From NCBI GenBank assembly GCA_958450325.1, contig OY288250.1, positions 49,180,898 to 49,244,897 of the forward strand: 64,000 bases of DNA, in the 5' to 3' direction. Of the stretch, positions 32,759 through 43,122 are shown piece after piece; position 1 is the stretch's first letter, and each line of letters opens with the position of its first letter. Under the pieces are notes generated by a model. That model saw only the letters and a list, made by a program, of their open reading frames with translations. It ran no database searches and was not told the DNA's origin. The position numbers and the translations under genes are program-made. This DNA comes from Agrostemma githago (Eukaryota > Streptophyta > Magnoliopsida > Caryophyllales > Caryophyllaceae).

Positions 32759-33048
32759 ACTAACTTGAAGAGCAAGTAAAGAGTGAGTGCAGCAGCAACG
32801 AAGTCAAGCTAGAAAGTAGGAAGCAGTAACATCAGTTAGTTATGCAGTTAAAGTGTGATCCTATTTGTTTGTGTGTGCCCCTTGTACTTAGGCATGACTC
32901 AAGATCATGGTAGACATGGGAAGAGTGGATGCTAGTTAGTAGCCCATTATATTTTCTATTTAAGCATTGCAATTTCAGCTCTTTTAATCAATAATTAGGC
33001 AAGCATTTTCCTTTCCCATATTATATACTTCACAAAATATTTACAACA
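32731..33048 (+). repeat. 3' LTR of the copia element (318 bp)
   Basis: Same ends and length as the 5' LTR, with five substitutions. Preceded by the purine tract at 32721-32730. Confidence 0.95.
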
Positions 33049-33127
33049 TCAACTACGTAGTATTATGAACTATATATGGAGTATAAAAATGATCGATTAA
33101 TTAGGTTGTACGTAAATTAGAAATGAC

Positions 33128-33309
33128 CATGCCCCAATATCCAGGGTTGTAGATTCCAACTCCTCTAGGGGGACAAGTTGTTTGGTTACAAAGTATGTCC
33201 ATACGGAGTGCCATTGGATTGTTCTGAAAGCAAGATGACATCTCGGATTCTATGGTTATGAACCTTTCATTTCCAATGAAACCCCAAGGACCAATGAACG
33301 AGGGTATAT
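33128..33309 (-). pseudogene. GH51 exon 3, main part
   Basis: Reads HIPSFIGPWGFIGNERFITI, MSSCFQNNPMALRMDILCNQ and CPPRGVGIYNPGYWGM, ending at a GTCATT donor. Its 5' end is cut by element D; the missing 21 nt of the exon are at 41461-41481 on the other side of the element. The 5 bp GGCGC is the target-site duplication. Confidence 0.85.
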
Positions 33310-33314
33310 GGCGC

Positions 33315-34564
33315 CGATGGTAGGGATTTGTCACGTCCCTAGCCAACAATAAAACACCGACTAACCTAGAGAGTAGCTAGGGTAAGTCGGGATCGTATCC
33401 ACGAGGACGGTATATCAAGGTTTAGACTAGGTTGGCCTACAACGAGACTAAATTACCCAACAAACACAAAGAAGCGATAAATGGAAAACTATGATGGAGG
33501 AGAAGTAGGAACTAAACTAACACTAGAGACTAACTAAACGATAAAACTAACGGAAATGATGGCTAACTAAGAGGATTAACACAAATATGGAAGGAAAGTG
33601 GGGTAGGTCGGGTTCATAGGAGTAGAAGGATAATTGGGGTGATCAAGGGTATAGGTGCCTCCTAATCGCTGGAGTCGGTCCGGGCTCTCGCAACTTAGAC
33701 CGATGTCAAGGTGGGTCCGGGCTCTCGCAACTTAGACCCTAGTCCGCGCTCTCGCGACTAAACTATTCTCAACATTTCCACAAAATAAGCAATCAATGAG
33801 AAGATGAACACAAACATGGGAAGCATGGCAATTACAACTCACACAAGCATATCAACAATCGCATAGAGTGCCTACAATGTGACTAACAACAAAGATATAA
33901 CCTTTTCCCCTTAATCAACCCTAATCATCCATAATCTACCCCTAATCCCCCTAATAACCCCACAAGAAGACTACTCACTCATTATCATGAATAAAACAAC
34001 TATAACAAGAGAAAATATTATCACTAAACAAACATCCATAATGATTAACAAGAAAAATGTCAATAACAATATAACAAGATGCAAACAAGATTAAATAAAC
34101 AAGATTAAGAGTAGGAAAGATTATACCAACACTAGGAAGATGAAAAGATGCAATCTTGTATAAATAAGAACCCAAATAAAACCCAAGGTTGTCAATCTTG
34201 GAGAATTCTTCAAGTATCCTCTTAATACAAGAACTAATTACAAGGATTAACTAAAGATTTACTAAGATTAATGGAAGATTAAAACTAATGAGTGAGAGTA
34301 AATCTAGGGTTTTGGAGGCTTAAGAGAGTCTAAACTAACATAAGATGTCTTAATATTACAAGAAGGGAGTATATATATGGGTACAAGAATGAAGGAGAAG
34401 AAAAGAAGAAGCCCGTGCTGCCTCTGTAGCTTCCCGACCGGGACGGACCATCCCGATCGGGACGGCCTTGCCATTCCGACCGGGACGGATTGGTCCCGAC
34501 CGGGATGGGCTCACAGCAGCCATCTCAATGTAGCACCTCATCCCGAACAGGATGAGGCCATCCC
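33315..34564 (-). repeat. 3' LTR of element D, truncated
   Basis: Matches 39902 to ~41113 of the other LTR, then jumps into internal sequence (TAGTGAGCTAGGTGGACTC), which in element E begins at about 47350. Contains a 41-bp segment (about 33557-33597) that the other LTR lacks, flanked by GGAAA. The outer base is C where the other LTR has T. Palindromes and a TATATATA box are present as in the 5' LTR. Confidence 0.85.
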
Positions 34565-36449
34565 TAGTGAGCTAGGTGGACTCAAGGTAAAGTACCAACG
34601 AATTCATTGATTTAGGGTCATTCTACTAGAGTAAAGTCCAAGACTCGATTTATACTACTAGGAAGGGAAAGTAAGCACTCACACACTAGCCTTTAAATCG
34701 GATTTTCGAAAAAAAAGTTTACACACAAGACACACAACAAAACACGACAGAAAATGAAGACATGACAAAGAATGAAAGAAAAAGAGACAAAACAAATCAA
34801 AACAAAACGAAACAACATAAACATATACAAACACCACCCCGATATTCCATACAAGTCACCAAATCATCCACCAATATGCACAAAGCTCCACCCGAGAACA
34901 CAACATCACAATCTCCTCCAAACTCCACAAAAGACAAAGGAGAGAAAGAAGGGATAGAAGAGGTTACCGGATGTCTTTAAAGCTTTCCAACGTTATCGAC
35001 GATTAAAGCAACCTATAGGGAAAAAGGGGCAAACAAGCAGACAAAACAAACATACGACACAAGGACACAAAAAAAAGGAAAAGACACAAAAGAAAAGCTT
35101 TTTGATTTTTGTGAAAAAATTTCAAATTTTTAGGGTTTTTAAAGGTTTTTTCGAAAAAAGGGAAAATAAAACTAACTACGATAGAATATCGCTCCCCCAC
35201 ACTTAAATCGAGCAATGTCCTCATATGCTCAATCGTAGTGTGCGGAGAGACAAAAGAAAAAGAAAAGAAACTACGAAAATAAAGCTAAAGATCAAAAATG
35301 AAGATGAAGAAAAGGTAGAAGGTGTCCGGCCGGGGTGTAGTCAAGTCACCATGGGCCGAGACGAGAAAAAGATATGGAAGGGGGAAGAAAAATAAAAGAA
35401 AGAAATAAAAGGAAATGGGAGGGGAGGGCTAGGTGTAATCAAGTCACCTAGCCCGGATTCCGTCGAAATCCGACTAACGCCTAAAAAGGGGTGAAAATCT
35501 TGTAATTTGGACTAATCGATTGACTCTCGACGTAATCACGTCGTCAGGAGTCGGGAGCAACCATTCTACGGCCTCGAATGCCACTAAGATCCCATGACTC
35601 AAGGGAAGGGGGGCAAACAATGAAAAACAAGCGATAAAAAGACGGAAAAGTAAGGATAGTTACCAAACCGAGCGGCTAGTAACTCACTTGCTCCATCGTC
35701 TCGATGATCATTGAAGGCTCGTCGCTTGTCTTCTCGGGTGCCATCTCGCTTCACACTCAAGAAGGACTCACGGTCGGGGTAGTAATGGTGTGAGAGGATG
35801 GGATTTGATGCGAGAGTCGGTGTAAAGAGAATAGGAAATGAGGTGAAGGTATGACAATGAAGTACATGGGGCATATGGTAAGGCTAGGGTAGCTAGGGAG
35901 GTTGGGAGGGGGCATAAAACGGTTGGGTGGACTCGATTTGCGAAGAAGAATCACAAAAAGGGAGCAGAGGACCATCCCGGTCGGGAAGGTTGATCCCGAT
36001 CGGGTTACCTCACCCGTCCCGGTCGGGACGCCTTCATCCCGGTCGGGACGGACTCACAGTAAGCTCAAAATGCGGCGCACCCATCCTGATCGGTATGGCA
36101 CCCTTCCCGGTCGGGATGCCTTACCCTTCCCGGTCAGGACGCCTCATCCCGGTCGGGATGGGTCTTCTTCGACCTCCACGATCCCAAAAACTTGTTCCAA
36201 GCTTCAAAAACCCAATCCTCTTGCTCACAACCCAAGGTATACCATAGCCAATCCTCTCTAGGAGCGTTCTCACTTCACCTATCAAACAATACTCAAACAC
36301 ACATCAAACTCTCTCCCTCACAACGCTCATCAATCAAACCAAATAACAAGAATTCACAAAAATCCAACAAACTACAAGAAAGAGATATATACAATGAGAC
36401 GGTTCTTGTGGAACTCTGTCAAACCAAGATGGTGCTTCTTCATTCTTTT
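34565..36449 (-). other. Element D 3' internal region
   Basis: No long ORF. It includes a block near 35190-35225 that on the minus strand reads GAGGACATTGCTCGATTTAA then GTGTGGGGGAG, a signature I associate with sequence after the coding region in plant Athila elements. It also holds a palindrome cluster at 35974-36165 and a possible short exon ending in GTGAGTTAC near 35680-35700. All of these are also in element E. Confidence 0.55.
35974..36165 (-). promoter_or_regulatory. Internal palindrome cluster of element D
   Basis: About nine copies of TCCCGRYCGGGA-type palindromes, e.g. TCCCGGTCGGGA and TCCCGATCGGG. It is the same motif family as the LTR promoter but lies between the protease ORF and the 3' LTR. 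Element E keeps an equivalent cluster at 48702-48884. Confidence 0.5.
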
Positions 36450-37970
36450 TCAACAACCAAAACTAGTTCCATCTCCATCAAGGGCACGTAAGAACAAGTC
36501 GAAGGCCCTAGAGAAGTCTTCAATCAAGCTCGTAATGTAACCGACCACATCCCAAGGCTCCTCACGGCCTTGCCTTGACGTTCCCGGGGCATCCCGCTCT
36601 TCCAAGTTCAACGACTTGAACTTGTACTTTTGGTCCTTGGGGATATACCCAAACGTCCACCGGTCCTCATGCGGCCCCAAGGGAGGCTCATCTTCTTCCT
36701 TGTCATTGCACTTCAACTTGTCATCGAGCCCATGAATTGGGCACTCATCTTCCTCCATATCGGAGTCGTCATCCTCAAGTACATAAGAGTACTTATTCAA
36801 GCTTTGTTCCGGTTCACCCCCTAGATCGATGTCTTTCTTGGCTTGGATCATATTACATGATTCATCCTTAGTAGGCGTAGTGTTGCCTTGGAGGTCGAAC
36901 ACTATCTTTTCTTCGCCTAACTCAAATGTGATCCTACCGTTCTTCACATCGATCATGGCACCCGCGGTGTGTAGAAATGGGCGCCCAAGAATAATGGGAG
37001 TGTTGGCATCCTCCGGCATGTCAAGCACAATGAAATCGACCGGAATGAAGTATTTCCCCACTCGTACCGGTACGTCCTCTAACATTCCTAATGGTCGATT
37101 GAATGATTTATCGGCCATTTGGAGGGTGTGGGACGTACATTTCAACTCCTTCATTCCGAGTCGGCAACAAATAGAATAGGGAATGATGCTCACACTCGCG
37201 CCCAAGTCGCATAACGCATTCTTGATCAAGAAGTTGCCTATGGTGCAAGGGATCGAAAAACTACCCGGATCCTTCAACTTCGGAAGCGTGGAACCTTGGA
37301 TAAGCTCGCTCACTACCCTCGTGAACGCTACGGTCTCTTCCTTGTCGACGGATCTCTTCCTAGCTAAGGTTTCTCTCATAAATCTTCCATATGCCGGGAT
37401 TTGGGTGAGTAATTCGGTGAACGGGACACTAACATCCAATTTCTTTACAATACTAAGGAACTTGTCGTAATGAGTTTCCACCTTAGTCTTCATTTCCCTC
37501 GATGGGTAAGGCAACTTGATTTGGTACTTGTTTTGATCAATTGGGGTGGACTCTTCAAAGGACACTTTCCTTTTTCCCTTGTCTTTCTCTTGAAGAGGGG
37601 GAGGGTTATCTTCTTGGGGTTTCTCGGCCTCCCATAAGACTTGCTCCTCAATTGGGATGTCAAAGCTTGCATTATCTTGAGAGGGGGGTATGACTTCTTG
37701 TCTTGGTTCTTGCTCACTAGGGGAAAAAGGGAATTCATAGGACGTACCACTCCTCGTAGTAATAGCATTTACATGCACAAATTTTGGTGTTTCGCCTTGG
37801 GGAGGTAGTTGCCCCTTTTGTCTTGTAGAGATCTCCGAAGCAAGTTGAGATATTCGGGTTTCCATCGACTTCGCATGAGCATCTCTTGCTTGGTTGTCCT
37901 TTTGAACGTAAGCAAAGAACTCTTGTTGATTTCTTGCCATCTCTTGATTACTCCTTTGCATATCCATCAT
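36450..37970 (-). pseudogene. Element D gag C-terminal linker and aspartic protease
   Basis: 506 codons. A coiled-coil start (MQRSNQEMARNQQEFFAYVQ, about residues 4-24) is followed by a charged linker, then the protease: LIKNALCDLGASVSIIPYSI (catalytic Asp in the DLGA motif, about 255) and PIILGRPFLHTAGAMIDV. The C-terminus has acidic runs and ends IEDFSRAFDLFLRALDGDG. The frame is open upstream to about 38240, where a one-base shift separates it from gag, so gag and protease were originally one polyprotein. The coiled-coil and the C-terminal tail are shared with the element E ORF. Confidence 0.82.
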
Positions 37971-38032
37971 ATACTTTTGTACGTCGAAATCCCGTGGTGG
38001 AGATGATGGATTATGTGGAGTATCGGTGAGGG

Positions 38033-39667
38033 CTAACGGAGTACCATAGTCATGGATAGGAGACCGACTCCTAGGCTTGCCTTGTTGATTGCCTTGTGTT
38101 GCTTGTTGTTGTTGATGGTTCCCTTGGAACCCATGAGAATTGCCTTGATTAAGGCCTTGATTGTGGTTTTGTTGTCCTTGAAAGTTTCGGTTTCCTTGGA
38201 AATTTTGGTTTCCTTGGAAACCACCATGATTGAAGTTCCCTTGAACCCTTGCTTGTTGTTGAAGTTACCTTGGTTATTTTGCTTGAAATTGTTGAAGGGT
38301 CTTTGGTTACCCGCATAACCTTGGTAACTATCATTGTTGTCCCTTAAAGGAGGTGGAACATAAGGACGATGTTGTTGTTGATGTTGAAAGGCTTGTTGTT
38401 GAGGGACTTGATTGGAAGCTTGGTATTGAATAGAGTAGGAGGCACCTTGCTTGAACGCTTGAAAGGCGTTCACTTGCTCAATACTTCCTCTACAATGCAT
38501 AGGGTCATGACCAACGATTCCACAAGTATCACACATCCCAAAATATGGCAAAGGAGGTGCAAACTCCAAAGCATTAACTTCTTGAATCGGTTGATGGTGG
38601 TTGGAGGAACTAGAGCTTTGAACTTGGTTGAGGTGGCTTTGGAGCTTCTTGTCAATGGTCTCCATGTGAGTTCTTAGTTGAGCCCCAAGATCAATGCTCA
38701 ATTGTGTAATGGCATCAACCTCATGCCTACCTCCCCGATTTGCTTTCCTAGGCCTTGAGTATTGTGAATTATGCACCGCCATCTCTTCAATCCTTGACCA
38801 AGTTTGGTCATCCTCCACTTCGGTAAACCTACCGTTAGATCCCATGTTGAGTATGGCCCTCGAGTCTTCATATAGCCCGTTCCAAAATTGTTGTACGAGG
38901 AACCATTGCGATAAGCCATGGTGTGGACAAGAGCGGATCAAGGCTTTGAATCTTTCCCACGATTCGTAGAGGCTTTCATCATCGCGTTGTTGGAAACCCG
39001 TGATAGAGGCTCTCAATAGATTTGTCTTCTCCGGGGGATAGAATTGTTGGTAGAAGGCTAAGGCTAGCTTCTTCCAAGTATCAATGCCAAGTCTTGCTTT
39101 GTCTAACCCCTTGAACCATTGCTTCGCCTTACCGATAAGAGAGAAAGGAAATAATACCCACCGGATTTGGTCTTGAGTTATTCCCGTTTGTGAAATAGCG
39201 TCACAATAGTCCAAAAAGGTATCCATGTGTTGATGAGGATCTTCGGTTGGTAACCCACTAAATTGACTTCTCTCGACCAATTGGATAAATTGCGTTTTCG
39301 CCACAAAATTCCCGATATATGCCTCCGGTAAAGTGGATGGACCCGGCAAAACGTCTTCCGTAAAGGTTGAATGAGAAGAGAACTTAGGCATGATTGGATA
39401 TAAGGGAGACGATGGTGGTGTAGACGGTGTTGATGTAGAAGAGGAGGGGGAACTAGGAGAAGAATCACCGAAGGGATTGATGAAGGTCCCTCCGGCCGTC
39501 TCTCGAGGTGAAATGTTCAAGTCGACTCCTTGGGCTTGCCCTTGATGAGTGGTGCTTGAACTTGGTTGAGAGATCCTAACCCGATTAATCGTCCGTTGGC
39601 GAAAGGCTCGAAAGAGTCTCTCCGGCTCTGGATTAAAGAGATAGAAGTCGCCTCCCCTCCGAGGCAT
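38033..39667 (-). CDS. Element D gag (Athila type)
   Basis: 544 codons from the first ATG after the leader. The capsid domain spans about residues 130-300: FSGLPTEDPHQHMDTFLDYC, LFPFSLIGKAKQWFKGL, FYPPEKTNLLRASITGF and SCPHHGLSQWFLVQQFWNGL, as in Athila gag. The zinc knuckle CDTCGIVGHDPMHC (CX2CX4HX4C) is near residue 375, followed by a Gln/Asn-rich tail. The last ~65 residues are out of frame after an indel near 38240. Confidence 0.85.
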   Translation of the reverse strand: MPRRGGDFYLFNPEPERLFRAFRQRTINRVRISQPSSSTTHQGQAQGVDLNISPRETAGGTFINPFGDSSPSSPSSSTSTPSTPPSSPLYPIMPKFSSHSTFTEDVLPGPSTLPEAYIGNFVAKTQFIQLVERSQFSGLPTEDPHQHMDTFLDYCDAISQTGITQDQIRWVLFPFSLIGKAKQWFKGLDKARLGIDTWKKLALAFYQQFYPPEKTNLLRASITGFQQRDDESLYESWERFKALIRSCPHHGLSQWFLVQQFWNGLYEDSRAILNMGSNGRFTEVEDDQTWSRIEEMAVHNSQYSRPRKANRGGRHEVDAITQLSIDLGAQLRTHMETIDKKLQSHLNQVQSSSSSNHHQPIQEVNALEFAPPLPYFGMCDTCGIVGHDPMHCRGSIEQVNAFQAFKQGASYSIQYQASNQVPQQQAFQHQQQHRPYVPPPLRDNNDSYQGYAGNQRPFNNFKQNNQGNFNNKQGFKGTSIMVVSKETKISKETETFKDNKTTIKALIKAILMGSKGTINNNKQHKAINKASLGVGLLSMTMVLR

Positions 39668-39880
39668 ACACTACACACTAGAACAAACGTAAGAACACCT
39701 AGTGCTTTATGGGCACTAGGCAACGACAATAGCAAACACAACTAGAGACAAAGAGAAAAAGAAGAAATAAAACTAAGGAAAGAAGAAAAATCTAGAGAAT
39801 ATTCACAAGGGAAGATGGGAGAGCACAAAGAAGGGTAATTAAGTCTAGAAATAAGCAAACTAAGTCTAAACAATGCACCG

Positions 39881-39898
39881 TCCCCGGCAACGGCGCCA
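39881..39898 (-). other. Primer binding site of element D
   Basis: The minus strand reads TGGCGCCGTTGCCGGGGA, three bases after the LTR end; this is the complement of a plant tRNA-Asp 3' end, common in Athila-related elements. Confidence 0.85.
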
Positions 39899-39901
39899 AA
39901 T

Positions 39902-41460
39902 TGATGGTAGGGATTTGTCGCGTCCCTAGCCAACAATAAAACACCGACTAACCTAGTGAGTAGCTAGGGTAAGTCGGGATCGTATCCACGAGGACGGTAT
40001 ATCAAGGTTTAGACTAGGTTGGCCTACAACGAGACTAAATTACCGAAAAAACACAAAGAAGCGATAAATGGAAAACTATGATGGAGGAGAAGTAGGAACT
40101 AAACAAACACTAGAGACTAACTAAACGATAAAACTAACGGAAAGTGGGGTAGGTCGGGTTCATAGGAGTAGAAGGATAATTGGGGTGATCAAGGGTATAG
40201 GTGCCTCCTAATCGCTAGAGTCGGTCCGGGCTCTCGCAACTTAGACCGATGTCAAGGTGGGTCCGGGCTCTCGCAACTTAGACCCTAGTCCGCGCTCTCG
40301 CGACTAAACTATTCTCAACATTTCCACAAAATAAGCAGTCAATGAGAAGATGAACACAAGCATGGGAAGCATGGTCACTACAACTCACACAAGCATATCA
40401 ACAATCACATAGAGTGCCTACAATGTGACTAACAACAAAGATATAACCTTTTCCCCTTAATCAACCCTAATAATCCATAATCTACCCCTAATCCCCCTAC
40501 TAACCCCACAAGAAGACTACTCACTCATTATCATGAATAAAACAACTATAACAAGAGAAAATATTATCACTAAACAAACATCCATAATGATTAACAAGAA
40601 AAATGTCAATAACAATATAACAAGATGCAAACAAGATTAAATAAACAAGATTAAGAGTAGGAAAGATTATACCAACACTAGGAAGATGAAAAGATGCAAT
40701 CTTGTATAAATAAGAACCCAAATAAAACCCAAGGTTGTCAATCTTGGAGAATTCTTCAAGTATCCTCTTAATACAAGAACTAATTACAAGGATTAACTAA
40801 AGATTTACTAAGATTAAGGGAAGATTAAAACTAATGAGTGAGACTAAATCTAGGGTTTTGGAGGCTTAAGAGAGTCTAAACTAACATAAAATGTCTTAAT
40901 ATTACAAGAAGGGAGTATATATATGGGTACAAGAATGAAGGAGAAGAAAAGAAGAAGCCCGTGCTGCCTCTGTAGCTTCCCGACCGGGACGGACCATCCC
41001 GATCGGGACGGCCTTGCCATCCCGACCGGGACGGATTGGTTCCGACCGGGATGGGCTCACAGCAGCCATCTCAATGTAGCACCTCATCCCGAACGGGATG
41101 AGGCCATCCCGAACGGGATGGGTCTTGTATGCCTTCCTTAAATGCTCTTTGGTCCTTTCTTGCCTCTCATGGGCTTCCCACCGATTCTCGGGACTCGGGA
41201 TCGGGTCTCGGAGGATCGGGATCGGGTCCCAAGGTCTCGGGGTCGATTCCAAGGCATCGAGTCATCGTTCCTTCACTCCGTTGGCTCCAAAATGTGTATG
41301 TATAGAGTCGGAATCGCTCCAACTCCTCCAAATCGGTCTCGGGAACCTGAAACGAACTAAAGGAAGCGTAAGAAGCCCATAAATCGCTCCCACGGAGCGA
41401 TTCCACACGGAAATGGGACCAAAACATAATGAAAAAGGCACTACAAACTACATTTGTCAG
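39902..41460 (-). repeat. 5' LTR of element D (1559 bp)
   Basis: On the minus strand starts TGACAAATGTAGTTTGTAG and ends CTACCATCA. Clearly related to the LTRs of element E. Contains the promoter described at 40916-41118. Confidence 0.92.
40916..41118 (-). promoter_or_regulatory. LTR D core promoter: TATA box with six upstream palindromes
   Basis: TATATATA on the minus strand at 40916-40924. Upstream in transcription order are palindromes of TCCCGAYCGGGA type at 40978-40989, 40997-41008, 41020-41031, 41040-41051 (one mismatch), 41087-41098 and 41107-41118 (core GAAC variants). Confidence 0.65.
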
Positions 41461-41481
41461 GCGCCCACCCGCTTCAAATTC
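41461..41481 (-). pseudogene. GH51 exon 3, first 21 nt
   Basis: After the acceptor TATATAG the minus strand reads the codons for FEAGGR, which join in frame with the main part of exon 3 at 33309 once element D and one GGCGC copy are discounted. This shows that D inserted into the coding sequence. Confidence 0.8.
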
Positions 41482-41651
41482 TATATAAATTATACGAGTA
41501 TGATGCATGCGTCCCATGCATTTTTTTTAAAAATGTACGCGACGTCTTCACTTCTAAACGTATATATGGAGTACAATTGAACAACATCCAAATGTTGAAA
41601 TGTATGAAACAACGCCATTGGATTGTTAATTAATTACGAGTACTACTTTTA

Positions 41652-42237
41652 GGGGGGCGTTTGGTTCTCTAACGGGTATGAGTTTGGAATCAGGAATCAA
41701 ATCAGGGTGATAGCGGTTTTGAACTTGATTGCTCATACTTGTCGTTCGGTTCATTTTTTTAGATGATTGAGAATCAAATTCGAAATTATAATTTTATAAA
41801 ATGATAATTTAATAATCTTAATATATAAAAATTTATACTATAACATTAACTATATAAAATCAAAAAAATTATCTTGAAAGAAAAGTACTTCGTAAAAATA
41901 TATTTCATCAAAACTCGTTGTCGACGAGTTTAAAAATCCTGAGTTACATTAATAAAATTTAAAGATTTTTTTTAATATTTTAAATTAGTGTTTTCCATAA
42001 AATATTTTAGTCATAATATTTAAACAACAAAAAATAGGAATAATGTTTTTCGGAAAATCGAACAAACTTGATTCCAGGGTATGAAACTCATACCCAACCC
42101 TCCCTTAGGTATGAGAAACCTATACTTTGAGTATTTGAGGTATGACTTATGAGTATGAAGATTACAATTTTGTTAATGAGTTTAGTTCATTCTAAACTAC
42201 TCATACCTCGTGCCTATGTAAGTAACCAAACGACTCC
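41652..42237. mobile_element. Harbinger-type MITE in GH51 intron 2 (TSD TTA)
   Basis: Left end GGGGGGCGTTTGGTTC; right end, reverse-complemented, GGAGTCGTTTGGTT. TTA flanks both sides (41649-41651, 42238-42240). Further inward, GGTATGAG-type motifs are also inverted. 586 bp, no ORF. Confidence 0.65.
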
Positions 42238-42294
42238 TTACACTACTACGAGTATAAGACATGAATATTAAAATAGAAGTAAATAGAAACCTAC

Positions 42295-43122
42295 CTCTGT
42301 TGCTTACAAGCTCAACCCACAATCCACCAGCATCCGCATCGACCGCATGATTAATCTCCTGGAACCAGGTATTCTATGTTAATTGCAACCCAATACGGAG
42401 TATTTCCGATCCTTAAGTAAGTCTTTTAATGTGGTTACAGCTTACACTTAGCTTACACATACAACCCAAATATAATAGGGGAGCGTTTGGGTACTCGGAA
42501 TTGATTTGAAAATCATGATTTCAATTCTTGTATTTGAATTTCTAGATTTCAATTCCAATTTCAATTCCAAAATGGTGTTTGGAATACCCTTGGATTTGAA
42601 TTCTACAATTCAATTCCACAAGTTGTTTGGGAGATACAAGGATTTCAAATAAAATCATTTCACCATTTCAATTCAATCCATATTTTTAAAAATCTACATA
42701 ACACGGGAATTACATAGTTCGACTACATAAATACACTTCTTTTAACTACATAGTTCGACAAGGGGTGGGCTAGGGATTTAGAATGAATGTTTTTTTAACT
42801 GTATTGGATTAGCTTGGAATTGGGTCAGATTTCAATTCCAAATTCTTGGGGTTGCCAAACACAATATTTGGCCCAATTTCAGAATTCAATTCCAAATGGG
42901 AGTTCCCAAACAGGCCACTAAAGTACATAATCAATTTACCTCGAAGAATATGCGGAAAAAGTTGTGAGGTATGGTATGTCCATTTAAGGCGTCAATTGTG
43001 AGAAATGCATTAAGATCAGCAATGCAAGGTTTAGAGCTTATTAGCAACGTCGTCGTCGTCGTCGTCGCTGTCGCAAGTAATAGGAGCCACCAAAGATTCA
43101 TAATCTCACTCTTACTTGACAT
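42295..43122 (-). pseudogene. GH51 exons 1-2 with signal peptide
   Basis: Exon 1 is 42940-43122: ATG at 43120-43122, a hydrophobic secretion signal (LWWLLLLATA, a Thr run encoded by a GTC/ACG microsatellite, LLISS), then LTIDA...PHNFFRIFFE and a GGTAAAT donor. Exon 2 is 42295-42358: EINHAVDADAGGLWVELVSN, between TTCCAG and GTAGGT. Phases fit: exon 2 ends with one base that joins exon 3 at 41481. Confidence 0.82.
42478..42918. mobile_element. MITE in GH51 intron 1
   Basis: Left end GGGGAGCGTTTGGGTACTC and reverse-complemented right end GTGGCCTGTTTGGGAACTC, with inverted GGAATTG/CAATTCC motifs inside; TA on both sides. About 440 bp, AT-rich, no ORF. Superfamily not assigned. Confidence 0.5.

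Larger units (their letters stand above)
28389..33048 (+). mobile_element. Complete Ty1/copia retrotransposon in GH51 intron 3 (TSD TCAAC)
   Basis: Two 318-bp LTRs, tRNA-Met-type primer site, gag, protease, integrase, RT, RNase H in copia order, purine tract AAGGGGTGG before the 3' LTR, and the 5-bp duplication TCAAC at 28384-28388 and 33049-33053. By eye the LTRs differ at 5 of 318 positions (1.6%), so the insertion is young. Coding is broken by several frameshifts and stops, so this copy is defective. The sequence looks nearest to the Tork/TNT1-like group, which is a tentative lineage call. Confidence 0.95.
33315..41460 (-). mobile_element. Element D: Athila-like non-autonomous LTR element in GH51 exon 3 (TSD GGCGC)
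   Basis: On the minus strand: 5' LTR (41460 to 39902), tRNA-Asp-type primer site, short leader, gag, protease, long 3' region, and a truncated 3' LTR (34564 to 33315). GGCGC occurs at 33310-33314 and 41461-41465. The gag has the Athila-type sequence and there is an aspartic protease, but no RT, RNase H or integrase, so D depends on others. A deletion removed the start of the 3' LTR and neighbouring internal sequence (junction near 34564/34565); the same internal sequence is intact in element E. Confidence 0.9.
24348..43122 (-). pseudogene. GH51 alpha-L-arabinofuranosidase pseudogene, exons 1-11, interrupted by transposons
   Basis: Plant GH51 enzymes release arabinose from cell-wall arabinans and arabinoxylans in the apoplast. 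Translating minus-strand blocks with splice-like borders gives the family order: signal peptide, EINHA...GGLW.ELVSNR, FEAGG, PRGVGIYNPGYWGM, WIDQVS.MPTDTYK, GHGFRKDL, RFPG/GCYVEG, GPCEDRPGHF, LGAEAVWV, FARGSP..TWGS, YVAIGNEDCG, NYLKYYNALK and DHPADLYDFH. The acid/base Glu in GNEDCG is kept; the exons holding the nucleophile (FVSEYA-type) and the whole C-terminus are missing. Stops at 24961-24963 and 27179-27181 and a retrotransposon in exon 3 show it is dead. Splice borders and phases that I checked still match, so the decay is fairly recent. Resembles Arabidopsis ASD1/ARAF-type genes. Confidence 0.85.

Noticed and set aside
33975..34175. 66-codon ORF identical in both LTRs of element D (also 40521-40721)
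   Set aside because: Identity is due to the LTR duplication; AT-rich, no domain and not kept in element E.
38052..38969. Leu- and Ser-rich plus-strand ORFs opposite element D gag
   Set aside because: Antisense shadows of the gag reading frame.
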